From contig NZ_CBFFRJ010000097.1 in assembly GCF_965644225.1 (NCBI RefSeq), positions 1 to 19,163 on the forward strand: a stretch of 19,163 nt of DNA, in the 5' to 3' direction. Of the stretch, positions 13,562-19,163 are shown piece after piece. Made by a program: the position numbers and the translations under genes. The stretch's first letter is position 1, and every line of letters starts with the position of its first letter. This DNA comes from CBFFRJ01 sp965644225 (GTDB taxonomy: Bacteria; Pseudomonadota; Gammaproteobacteria; Enterobacterales; Enterobacteriaceae). Below the pieces are notes generated by a model. It did not search any database. It was not told where the DNA came from and worked only from the letters and a program-made list of their open reading frames with translations.

Positions 13562-14518
13562 ATGAAAATTAACACACTAGAAGATGTGCTTACTGACTAT
13601 TTTTTCAGTAAGACTCTTCGCCCTGCAACTGAGTGGAGTTATAGAAAAGTCGTCAAATCCTTTCTGGGTTTTGCCGGAGGCGACATCCAGCTAAATGACG
13701 TCGATAAAAAACTGGTTCTGACCTGGCGGCGTAGCGTTATAGCAGACAATACGCTGAGTAAGCGAACATGGAATAATAAAGTGGCTCATATGAGAGCGAT
13801 TTTTAACCATGCTATTGCCCAGGGGTATTTTTCATATCGGGAGAATCCCTTTAATGGCGCGATTGCCCGTCCCGATGTGAAAAGAAAAAAGACCTTGTCG
13901 GATATGCAGATAAAAAAAATTTATCTTCTGATGGAGCAAATGGAACAGGATGAACGTTCAGGAAAAGCAGAAGGCCGACGTAACGCTCTTAGACCGGCAT
14001 GGTTCTGGTTAACTGCGTTGGATACCCTGAACAGAACCGGGATGCGACAGAATCAATTACTGCATATCCGTCTCAGTGACGTTGATTTGGATAACGGCTG
14101 GATAAACCTGAGGCCAGAAGGTTCAAAGAACCATAAGGAGCATCGTGTACCCATTACTGCGAAGTTAAGGCCGAGGATTGAATATCTTTTTAATAAGTCG
14201 GTTGAGTGTGGAGCTGAAATGAATGATCAGTTATTCAACATTTCGCATTTCGATGGTGCCCGAAAAGTCCAGTCAGACAACATGGATCACCCGCCATTAC
14301 GAGCATTTTTCCGCAGGCTTTCAAAAGAATGTGGTTTTACAGTGAGCCCTCATCGATTCAGACACACCATTGCAACGAACCTGATGGCCCAGCCTGATCG
14401 TAATATTAAAATGGCGCAGGAGCTGCTCGGGCATTCAACGCCGGCAGTGACACTGGAATATGTTGAAACTGATCTCAACAGGGTGAGGATGATGCTTGAA
14501 GAGATGGAGGCAGCTTAA
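13562..14518 (+). CDS. int: Site-specific tyrosine recombinase (integrase) of the island
   Basis: The 318-aa product has a SAM-like N-terminal DNA-binding domain (about 1-100) and a catalytic domain with all expected residues: Arg162 in TGMRQNQLL, a Lys around 189-192, His264 and Arg267 in SPHRFRH, His291 in LLGHST, and the nucleophile Tyr300 in TLEYVE. It would insert and excise the element at tRNA-Phe. The gene points toward the tRNA and ends about 280 bases from it. GAGGT lies upstream of the ATG at 13562. It follows the relaxase-like gene by 39 bases and may be co-transcribed with it. Confidence 0.93.
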   Translation: MKINTLEDVLTDYFFSKTLRPATEWSYRKVVKSFLGFAGGDIQLNDVDKKLVLTWRRSVIADNTLSKRTWNNKVAHMRAIFNHAIAQGYFSYRENPFNGAIARPDVKRKKTLSDMQIKKIYLLMEQMEQDERSGKAEGRRNALRPAWFWLTALDTLNRTGMRQNQLLHIRLSDVDLDNGWINLRPEGSKNHKEHRVPITAKLRPRIEYLFNKSVECGAEMNDQLFNISHFDGARKVQSDNMDHPPLRAFFRRLSKECGFTVSPHRFRHTIATNLMAQPDRNIKMAQELLGHSTPAVTLEYVETDLNRVRMMLEEMEAA

Positions 14519-14796
14519 CCGCATTACTTAAGTTAAATACAGCTGAACAGGATCAAAAAGAGGAGAAATTATGGTGGTTTTATTTACAGAAGATTGACAC
14601 AGGAATCATCTGAGGGTAAATACTTTGCCTGAAGTATTTATATGGACGTGAGAAATCCAGAGGATGCGATAACATCCTCCGGATTTAAGTCCCGTGTTCA
14701 ACGGTGATGCGGTAAGCAAAGTACCTTCATCATGTTGGGGACCACTTGTCTTGCCCGTTAAGGATCTCAACCCTTAACGAACAGGCTCTGAAGAAG
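14519..14796. other. Intergenic region between integrase and tRNA-Phe, rich in inverted repeats
   Basis: No gene is seen. The stretch holds TAAATACTT/AAGTATTTA (14617-14625 and 14632-14640, 6-base loop), AAATCC-AG-AGGATG paired with CATCCT-CC-GGATTT (14653-14686), CGTTAAGG/CCTTAACG (14756-14763 and 14772-14779) and an outer pair ACCACTT/AAGTGGT (14741-14747 and 14794-14800). The last arm covers the tRNA CCA end. These may be arm-type or accessory sites for the integrase and an excisionase. Confidence 0.5.
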
Positions 14797-14872
14797 TGGT
14801 GCCCGGACTCGGAATCGAACCAAGGACACGGGGATTTTCAATCCCCTGCTCTACCGACTGAGCTATCCGGGC
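14797..14872 (-). tRNA. pheU: tRNA-Phe (anticodon GAA), island attachment site
   Basis: A 76-base gene on the minus strand starts GCCCGGATAG and ends in an encoded CCA. The full cloverleaf can be drawn: acceptor stem GCCCGGA/TCCGGGC, anticodon GAA (14837-14839) in a loop TTGAAAA, and a T-arm with GGTTCGATTCC. The sequence agrees with E. coli tRNA-Phe as I remember it. The gene is intact on the chromosome side of the integrase, so the island keeps a working tRNA at this end. The att core should lie in its 3' half. The symbol follows synteny with yjdC in E. coli. Confidence 0.97.
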
Positions 14873-14882
14873 AACGGGGCGC

Positions 14883-14911
14883 ATTAAACCTTAATCGCTG
14901 TAAGGCGTCAA
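14883..14911 (-). promoter_or_regulatory. Promoter of tRNA-Phe
   Basis: On the minus strand TTGACG (14906-14911) is followed after exactly 17 bases by TTTAAT (14883-14888). A GC-rich stretch GCGCCCC then leads into the tRNA, which is the discriminator type of stable-RNA promoters under stringent control. Confidence 0.8.
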
Positions 14912-14986
14912 CATTATTTCCCAAAATGCCGGTTGGTTGCTCAACATTGCGGCGATTTGCCTGATTCTGCAGCGCCTGGAGGGCAA

Positions 14987-15562
14987 TCAGGTTAAGGCGC
15001 CGCCCTGGCGGCAAAAGGCAAAACGCAGAATATCTTCGGCCAGTCGCTGGGCAGTATCCACATCGGCCTGGCTACGATTGACCAGCATCCGGCTCAGGCC
15101 GCCTTCCAGCACCAGCTCCATCTGTTTGGCAACCATGGTCGGGTCATCCACTTCCAGTTGGGTCAGCAGGTCGTGGGTAAAGGCGAATGCCGCTTGTTTT
15201 TGCTGCTCGGCCAGCTGGTGTACCGGATGATCGCGATCCGGGTAAAAGGTGCAGGCGGCAATGAACAAACAGCCGGGATAGCGATTATTGCTGACGCATT
15301 CGGTTAACGCGCCATAGCGGGCCAGCAGTTTTTGCTCTTTAGTCAGCTCCTCGTTGAGCAGCAGTTGCCTGCGCCAGATCTCCACCTGCTGGCTGAGATG
15401 GCGTAGCGCATCATAAAAAAGCGCGTCTTTGTCCGGCCAGAAGCGCTGAAATTCCTCCAGCGAGCAGGGAATACTCTCGGCGACCATTTCCGGTGTGGTA
15501 TCAGCAATGCCTTTCAATTCAAATAATTGAAGCGTCTGATTTAAAACATCTTCGCGTTGCAC
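14987..15562 (-). CDS. yjdC: TetR-family transcriptional regulator YjdC
   Basis: The 191-aa product equals E. coli YjdC in length as I recall it. The N-terminus (about 1-55) is a TetR-type HTH ending with FWPDKDALFYDALRHL, and the C-terminal domain is helical with a CLFIAACTFYPDRDHPVHQLA stretch. Its target and ligand are not established. It lies 47 bases after dsbD on the same strand, as in E. coli, so it is probably co-transcribed with cutA-dsbD. The tRNA-Phe gene follows. It is intact and its GC content fits the chromosome rather than the island. Confidence 0.9.
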   Translation of the reverse strand: MQREDVLNQTLQLFELKGIADTTPEMVAESIPCSLEEFQRFWPDKDALFYDALRHLSQQVEIWRRQLLLNEELTKEQKLLARYGALTECVSNNRYPGCLFIAACTFYPDRDHPVHQLAEQQKQAAFAFTHDLLTQLEVDDPTMVAKQMELVLEGGLSRMLVNRSQADVDTAQRLAEDILRFAFCRQGGALT

Positions 15563-15609
15563 GGTAAATTCCTCCGTCTTCAGAAACCAGCTTCCCCACC
15601 AAGTGTTGT

Positions 15610-17325
15610 TTACGGGGCCAGATTGCGCAAATGCCCGACAAAAGCTGGCGCATCCATAAACCCGGTGACGCGCTGCGCCGGGTGTTGTTGGCCCTGCGCA
15701 TCAAAAAACACAATGGTCGGTAAACCCAGAACCTGTAAATGTTGCAACAGGGCTTTATCCTGCGCGTCGTTTGCCGTGACATCGGCCTGCAATAACAGCG
15801 TATTTTGCAGGGCGGCCTGCACCTGTTTATCGCTAAAGGTGTACTTCTCAAACTCCTTGCAGGCTACACACCAGTCGGCGTACAGATCCAGCATCACCGG
15901 GCGGCCGTTGGCCTGCGCCAGCGCCTGGTTAAGATCATCCACCGTTTTGATGGTTGTGAAAGGCAGATGCGCCTGACTTTGCGCGGTGGGCTGCCCGAAG
16001 GCCCAGTCCTGAAGCGGACGCGCGCATACCAGCGCCGCGCCCAGCAGCAGGATCTGCGCGATGCGCATTACGGGGCGCGTGGCTCCCAGGCTTGTAATAA
16101 ACGCCCAGGCGAAGAACGCCACGCCGAGCAGTGACCAGAGACGTAATCCCCAGTCATCCCCCACAACGCGCTCCAGCAGGAACACGGGCAGGGCGAGGAT
16201 CACAAAGCCGAAGGCGATTTTGACCAGCGCCATCCACGGGCCGCTTTTCGGCAGCAGACGGTTGCCAAAGACGGCGACCAGAATCAGCGGTAACCCCATC
16301 CCCAGCGCATATAAATAAAGCGTGCCGCCGCCAAGCCACAGGTTACCGCTCTGGGCGATATACAGCAGGATGGCGCTCAGTGGTGCCGTGGTGCAGGGGG
16401 AACAAATCAGCCCGGCGATAGCTCCCATGATAAAGACGCCGCCTGCGGAGCCGCCCTGCTGGCGATTGCTCATTAATGTCAGGCGCGTTTGCAAAGCAGA
16501 GGGCAACTGCAGGCTGAACAGACCAAACATCGACAGCGCCAGCAGGATAAATACCACTGAGAGGCCGATAAGAACATACGGATGCTGGAGAGCGGCCTGG
16601 AACTGCAGCCCGGCGGCGGCCACCACAAGGCCAAGTGCGGTGTAGGTCAGCGCCATGCCCTGGACGTAGATAAACGCCAGCAGCAGCGCGCGGGCGGTAG
16701 ACAGGCGCTGTTTGCCCCCCAGAACGATACCGGAGATCAAGGGGTACATCGGCAATACGCAGGGAGTAAAGGCCACGCCGATGCCGATCAGCAGCGCCCA
16801 GAGCGCGGAGAAGGGCAGGGCAGTGGAACCCGTGTCGGCGTTACCCCTCACCCCGGAAATGTTTTGTCCCCTCTCCTGGGGGAGAGGGTTAGGGTGAGGG
16901 CGAACCTCGCTCAGCGGGACGACTTTGGTTTCCGGCGGGTAGCAGAATCCGGCGTCGGCGCAGCCCTGGTAAGTCACCGTCAGCGTTGCCCCTTTTGCCG
17001 CCTGTTCAAGGCTGACAGGCAGGTTTAACCGCTGGCGGTAAATCTCACTCTTACCGAAAAACTCATCCTCATGGGATTCGCCAGCCGGGAGCTGTAGCGG
17101 CGCCAGACTGGCCTGTGCGGGCGTGAGTTTAATTTGCTGGCGATAGAGGTAGTAGCCCTCTTTTATCTGCCAGTTGAGGCTAAAGTCGCTTTGTTGTTGC
17201 TGAAAATCGAACATAAACGCCCGATCCGCAGGCACAAAATCCGAGCGTCCGGGGGCGTCAAAAAGGCCGGCAAGGGCAGGCGTACTGCATAACAGCAGAA
17301 TCAGCGTAAAGATGCGTTGAGCCAT
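15610..17325 (-). CDS. dsbD: Thiol:disulfide interchange protein DsbD
   Basis: The 571-aa product carries electrons from cytoplasmic thioredoxin across the inner membrane to periplasmic DsbC, DsbG and CcmG. A signal peptide (1-19) leads to the alpha domain with Cys122 and Cys128 (GCADAGFCYPPE). Then come eight membrane segments with Cys189 (FTPCVLPMYP) and Cys311 (LICSPCTTAPLS), and a thioredoxin-like domain with Cys486 and Cys489 (ADWCVACK). All six redox cysteines are present. The linker after the alpha domain (about 142-162) is coded by an interspersed palindromic repeat. The gene overlaps the cutA end by 25 bases, as in E. coli. Confidence 0.97.
   Translation of the reverse strand: MAQRIFTLILLLCSTPALAGLFDAPGRSDFVPADRAFMFDFQQQQSDFSLNWQIKEGYYLYRQQIKLTPAQASLAPLQLPAGESHEDEFFGKSEIYRQRLNLPVSLEQAAKGATLTVTYQGCADAGFCYPPETKVVPLSEVRPHPNPLPQERGQNISGVRGNADTGSTALPFSALWALLIGIGVAFTPCVLPMYPLISGIVLGGKQRLSTARALLLAFIYVQGMALTYTALGLVVAAAGLQFQAALQHPYVLIGLSVVFILLALSMFGLFSLQLPSALQTRLTLMSNRQQGGSAGGVFIMGAIAGLICSPCTTAPLSAILLYIAQSGNLWLGGGTLYLYALGMGLPLILVAVFGNRLLPKSGPWMALVKIAFGFVILALPVFLLERVVGDDWGLRLWSLLGVAFFAWAFITSLGATRPVMRIAQILLLGAALVCARPLQDWAFGQPTAQSQAHLPFTTIKTVDDLNQALAQANGRPVMLDLYADWCVACKEFEKYTFSDKQVQAALQNTLLLQADVTANDAQDKALLQHLQVLGLPTIVFFDAQGQQHPAQRVTGFMDAPAFVGHLRNLAP
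16845..16900. repeat. Interspersed palindromic repeat inside the dsbD linker
   Basis: CCCTCACCC (16845-16853) pairs with GGGTGAGGG (16892-16900), and inside it CCCTCTCC (16869-16876) pairs with GGAGAGGG (16881-16888). Read in the dsbD frame it gives RPHPNPLPQERG, a peptide often seen where this family of enterobacterial extragenic repeats is translated. The gene stays in frame. Confidence 0.75.
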
Positions 17326-17624
17326 GAGAGGTAATCAAAGTCTCCGTGGGTGACCGGTAGAGCAAGTAATTCTGGGGTCTGGTAAGGATGATGAGATTTC
17401 ATGCAGGCGAAGAGGCCTTCCAGATGGGCGACGTCGCTTTTCAGCAGTAGCTGTACTTCGTATTCCTGTTCCAGCTTCCCTTCCCAGTAGTACATGGAGG
17501 TCGCGCCGGGGAGAATGGTCACGCAGGCGGCGTGTTTGTCGGCTAAGACTTTGGCCGCAAGCTCCTGGGCGGTGGCTTCATCCGGAGCGGTGCAGAGTAC
17601 AACAACAGCATCAGGCGTGTTCAT
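17301..17624 (-). CDS. cutA: Divalent-cation tolerance protein CutA
   Basis: The 107-aa product is close to E. coli CutA from VVVLCTAPDEATAQ onward, including YYWEGKLEQEYEVQ, the KSHHPYQTPELL segment and the C-terminal YLSWLNASLR. The family forms stable trimers, and E. coli CutA was linked to copper tolerance; its real role is still debated. The start at 17624 is supported by AGAGGT upstream. The longer frame from 17702 would add 26 residues coded across the dcuA terminator and is rejected. The 3' end overlaps dsbD by 25 bases. Confidence 0.95.
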   Translation of the reverse strand: MNTPDAVVVLCTAPDEATAQELAAKVLADKHAACVTILPGATSMYYWEGKLEQEYEVQLLLKSDVAHLEGLFACMKSHHPYQTPELLALPVTHGDFDYLSWLNASLR

Positions 17625-17651
17625 CGTAAACCTCTTGCAGGTGAAAAGAGG

Positions 17652-17660
17652 ACTATACCA
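17652..17660 (-). promoter_or_regulatory. Extended -10 promoter of cutA-dsbD-yjdC
   Basis: On the minus strand TGGTATAGT reads as an extended -10 box (TGn-TATAGT), placed after the dcuA terminator and about 28 bases before the cutA ATG. No -35 match is seen at 17 bases, which is common for extended -10 promoters. Confidence 0.45.
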
Positions 17661-17668
17661 CGCGCAAT

Positions 17669-17697
17669 AAAATCGGGCCGCAGTGCGGCCCGGTTTT
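17669..17697 (-). terminator. Terminator between dcuA and cutA
   Basis: CGGGCCGC (17674-17681), loop AGT and GCGGCCCG (17685-17692) form an 8-bp GC stem. On the minus strand it is followed by ATTTTATTG, and on the plus strand by GTTTT. It should end dcuA transcription, so cutA needs its own promoter. Confidence 0.75.
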
Positions 17698-17705
17698 AAC
17701 AATTT

Positions 17706-19007
17706 TTACATCAGAATGCCGCCAATCACGAAGCCCAGTAGCACGCAGAGTGAAATAGCGATAACCCCAGGAACAAGGAACGCGTGATTGAACACAAACT
17801 TACCTATGCGCGTGGAGCCCGTGTCATCCATCTCCACCGCTGCCAGTAGCGTCGGGTAGGTGGGGAGCACAAACAGCGCTGATACCGCCGCAAAGGAGGC
17901 AATGGCGGTCAGCGGGCTGACCCCCAGCAACAGGGCGGCGGGCATTAATGCCTTGGTGGTGGCTGCCTGCGAGTAAAGCAGGGTTGAGGCGAAAAACAGC
18001 ACCACCGCCAGCAGCCACGGATAGTTGTTCAGCAGATTCCCTGCCACGGTCTGGATATCCTGAATGTGGTTTTTGACGAAAGTATCCCCAAGCCAGGCGA
18101 CGCCAAGCACGCAAATACAGGCGCTCATCCCGGATTTAAAGGTACTGGCATTGAGGACCTCGCCGGTATCAATCTTGCAGGTCAGACAGATAAGCGTGGC
18201 GATGGTCAGCATAAACACCACGATGGCTTCGTTACGCGGCAGCACCGGGTTGCTGATAAGGCCGACATTCGGGCTGATGGCCGTGGCATACAGCATCACC
18301 GCGATAATCCCGACCAAAAACAACATCACCGAGCGTTTCGCATGAGGTTTGAGTTCAAACACCTGGCCGCCACGCAGTTTTACCTCGCCCTTCGCCAGAC
18401 GCTCCTGGTAAACAGGGTCATCTTTTAGCTCGGCGCCGAGGAAGTTGCAGACGATGGCGGTCAACATTACCGCAATCAGGGTCACCGGAATACAGATGGC
18501 AAGCAGGGTCAGATAGCTCACCCCTAAAGGTTCGAGGATCCCGGCAAAGAAGACCACGGCGGCGGAGATAGGCGAGGCGGTGATGGCAATTTGCGAGGCC
18601 ACGACGGCGATGGAGAGTGGGCGGGACGGGCGAATACCTTGCTCTTTCGCCACTTCGGTAATCACCGGCAGCGTGGAGAATGCCGTATGCCCGGTTCCTG
18701 CCAGAATAGTCATAAACCAGGTGACCAGCGGCGCGAGAAAAGTAATGTATTTCGGATGCCGACGCAGCAGCTTCTCTGCCAGGCTCACCAGGTAATCCAT
18801 GCCACCTGCGACCTGCATAGCGGCAATGGAGGCGATAACGGCCATGATGATTTCAATGACGTCGAAGGGGATGGCGCCGGGCTTGATTTGAAAAAAGAGC
18901 GTCAGTACGAGCACCCCGAAGCCACCGGCAAAACCAATGCCGATGCCACCGAGTCTGGCTCCGAGGTAAATGGCTAGCAGGACGAGGACGAGTTCCGCAG
19001 CAAACAT
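17706..19007 (-). CDS. dcuA: Anaerobic C4-dicarboxylate transporter DcuA
   Basis: The 433-aa product equals the E. coli DcuA length as I recall it. It is an inner-membrane antiporter for fumarate, succinate, malate and aspartate. It is hydrophobic throughout with about ten to twelve membrane segments and has family stretches such as LGARLGGIGIGFAGG near the N-terminus, ASPISAAVVF, and YSQAATTKALMPAALL followed by FVLPTYPTLLAAV. The start at 19007 has AAGGAAGG upstream; the longer frame from 19070 would run through a terminator. It lies upstream of cutA as in E. coli, and aspA should be just off-window. Sequence is somewhat diverged from E. coli DcuA. Confidence 0.92.
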   Translation of the reverse strand: MFAAELVLVLLAIYLGARLGGIGIGFAGGFGVLVLTLFFQIKPGAIPFDVIEIIMAVIASIAAMQVAGGMDYLVSLAEKLLRRHPKYITFLAPLVTWFMTILAGTGHTAFSTLPVITEVAKEQGIRPSRPLSIAVVASQIAITASPISAAVVFFAGILEPLGVSYLTLLAICIPVTLIAVMLTAIVCNFLGAELKDDPVYQERLAKGEVKLRGGQVFELKPHAKRSVMLFLVGIIAVMLYATAISPNVGLISNPVLPRNEAIVVFMLTIATLICLTCKIDTGEVLNASTFKSGMSACICVLGVAWLGDTFVKNHIQDIQTVAGNLLNNYPWLLAVVLFFASTLLYSQAATTKALMPAALLLGVSPLTAIASFAAVSALFVLPTYPTLLAAVEMDDTGSTRIGKFVFNHAFLVPGVIAISLCVLLGFVIGGILM

Positions 19008-19056
19008 AATTGCCTTCCTTGTTGATGAAGTGATATGAATTTTGCTGCTGAAGGCC

Positions 19057-19087
19057 AAAAAAAAAGGCACGTCAGGGCTGACGTGCC
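19057..19087 (-). terminator. Strong intrinsic terminator upstream of dcuA (probably the aspA terminator)
   Basis: GGCACGTCA (19066-19074) pairs with TGACGTGCC (19079-19087) across a 4-base loop. Read on the minus strand the stem is followed by nine T (19057-19065). By E. coli synteny it should end the aspA transcript, whose coding region is not in the window. Confidence 0.88.
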
Positions 19088-19101
19088 TTCAGACTGCTGA
19101 C

Positions 19102-19163
19102 AAAGTCCTGGCCGTGAGGCCGGGACTTTGATCTAATTAAGTCAGTGCAATTAACGGACTGAC
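19102..19163. other. Extra hairpins upstream of dcuA at the window edge
   Basis: AAAGTCCTGGCC (19102-19113) and GGCCGGGACTTT (19118-19129) form a 12-position stem with one T-G pair and a 4-base loop. GTCAGT (19141-19146) and ACTGAC (19158-19163) form another inverted repeat. They lie in the aspA-dcuA gap and may take part in termination or mRNA processing. No gene is seen here. Confidence 0.5.

Larger units (their letters stand above)
1..14850. mobile_element. Integrase end of an ICE/genomic island of SPI-7/PFGI-1 type in tRNA-Phe (left end off-window)
   Basis: A tyrosine recombinase gene, a TraI_2-type relaxase-like gene, a TraF_2-type gene, ArdC, DUF3085 and DUF1281 genes lie directly against the 3' end of an intact tRNA-Phe gene. 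On the far side of the tRNA the conserved chromosomal block yjdC-dsbD-cutA-dcuA begins. This is the usual layout of the integrase-proximal end of SPI-7/PAPI-1-like elements. The exact boundary lies somewhere in the tRNA 3' half (about 14,797-14,850), because such integrases recombine inside a copy of the tRNA end. The duplicated copy at the other end is outside the window, so the core site cannot be fixed. No type IV secretion or partition genes are visible here, so completeness is unknown. Confidence 0.82.

Noticed and set aside
14746..14964. Plus-strand ORF of 72 codons across the tRNA gene
   Set aside because: It is the antisense reading of tRNA-Phe; the peptide SNQGHGDFQSPALPTEL is a well-known artefact of tRNA antisense translation.
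15805..17028. Several plus-strand ORFs opposite dsbD
   Set aside because: They arise from the high GC content of dsbD, whose full set of domains and cysteines is on the minus strand.

Overview
The window looks like an enterobacterial chromosome of the Enterobacter/Klebsiella/Citrobacter type. It shows the junction between core genome (about 14,800-19,163) and the integrase end of an integrative conjugative element (ICE) or genomic island of the SPI-7/PFGI-1 type (1 to about 14,800, continuing off the left edge). The core part has the E. coli order dcuA-cutA-dsbD-yjdC-tRNA-Phe, all on the minus strand. The island is joined to the 3' end of the intact tRNA-Phe gene, where a tyrosine integrase (13,562-14,518) and a TraI_2-type relaxase-like gene (11,894-13,522) lie.

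Island, left to right. (a) 123-965, minus: an AT-rich gene for a multi-pass membrane protein, with its own terminator. (b) 1,438-6,352, plus: seven genes in a row (two unknown, DUF3085, unknown, ArdC-like antirestriction/metallopeptidase, DUF1281/YubB-like, truncated N6-methyltransferase-like). They resemble the antirestriction and accessory genes of plasmids and ICEs. Nearly every gap in this run holds a strong hairpin, and several gaps hold a second hairpin that pairs with the Shine-Dalgarno (SD) sequence. One gap has mutually exclusive terminator and anti-terminator hairpins. (c) 6,418-6,828, minus: a second AT-rich membrane-protein gene, convergent with (b) across a bidirectional terminator. 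(d) 7,073-9,863, minus: an apparent operon for envelope or secreted proteins, made of a TraF_2-type outer-membrane protein, a lipoprotein, an Ead/Ea22-like protein, a small SGNH-hydrolase-like secreted protein and a 64-residue acidic protein, with ATGA-type overlaps. (e) 9,946-10,950, minus: a likely regulator with RHH-like and XRE-like segments and palindromes in its promoter region. (f) 11,133-11,696, minus: an unknown protein with N-terminal membrane segments, divergent from the relaxase-like gene.

Reading of the whole: the integrase and the tRNA 3' end form the recombination module. The relaxase-like protein keeps the TraI_2 layout and the C-terminal TraI_2_C domain, but lacks nearly all the His/Asp residues I expect in the MobH family, so mobility through this gene is doubtful. 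The plus-strand run probably serves entry and host-defence evasion. The most unusual signals are its repeated structured leaders (especially 4,561-4,603), the degenerate relaxase motifs, the methyltransferase without a catalytic NPPY motif, nested inverted repeats beside the att site, and an interspersed palindromic repeat that codes for the linker inside chromosomal dsbD. All family calls come from reading the translations and remembering the families; no search was run.
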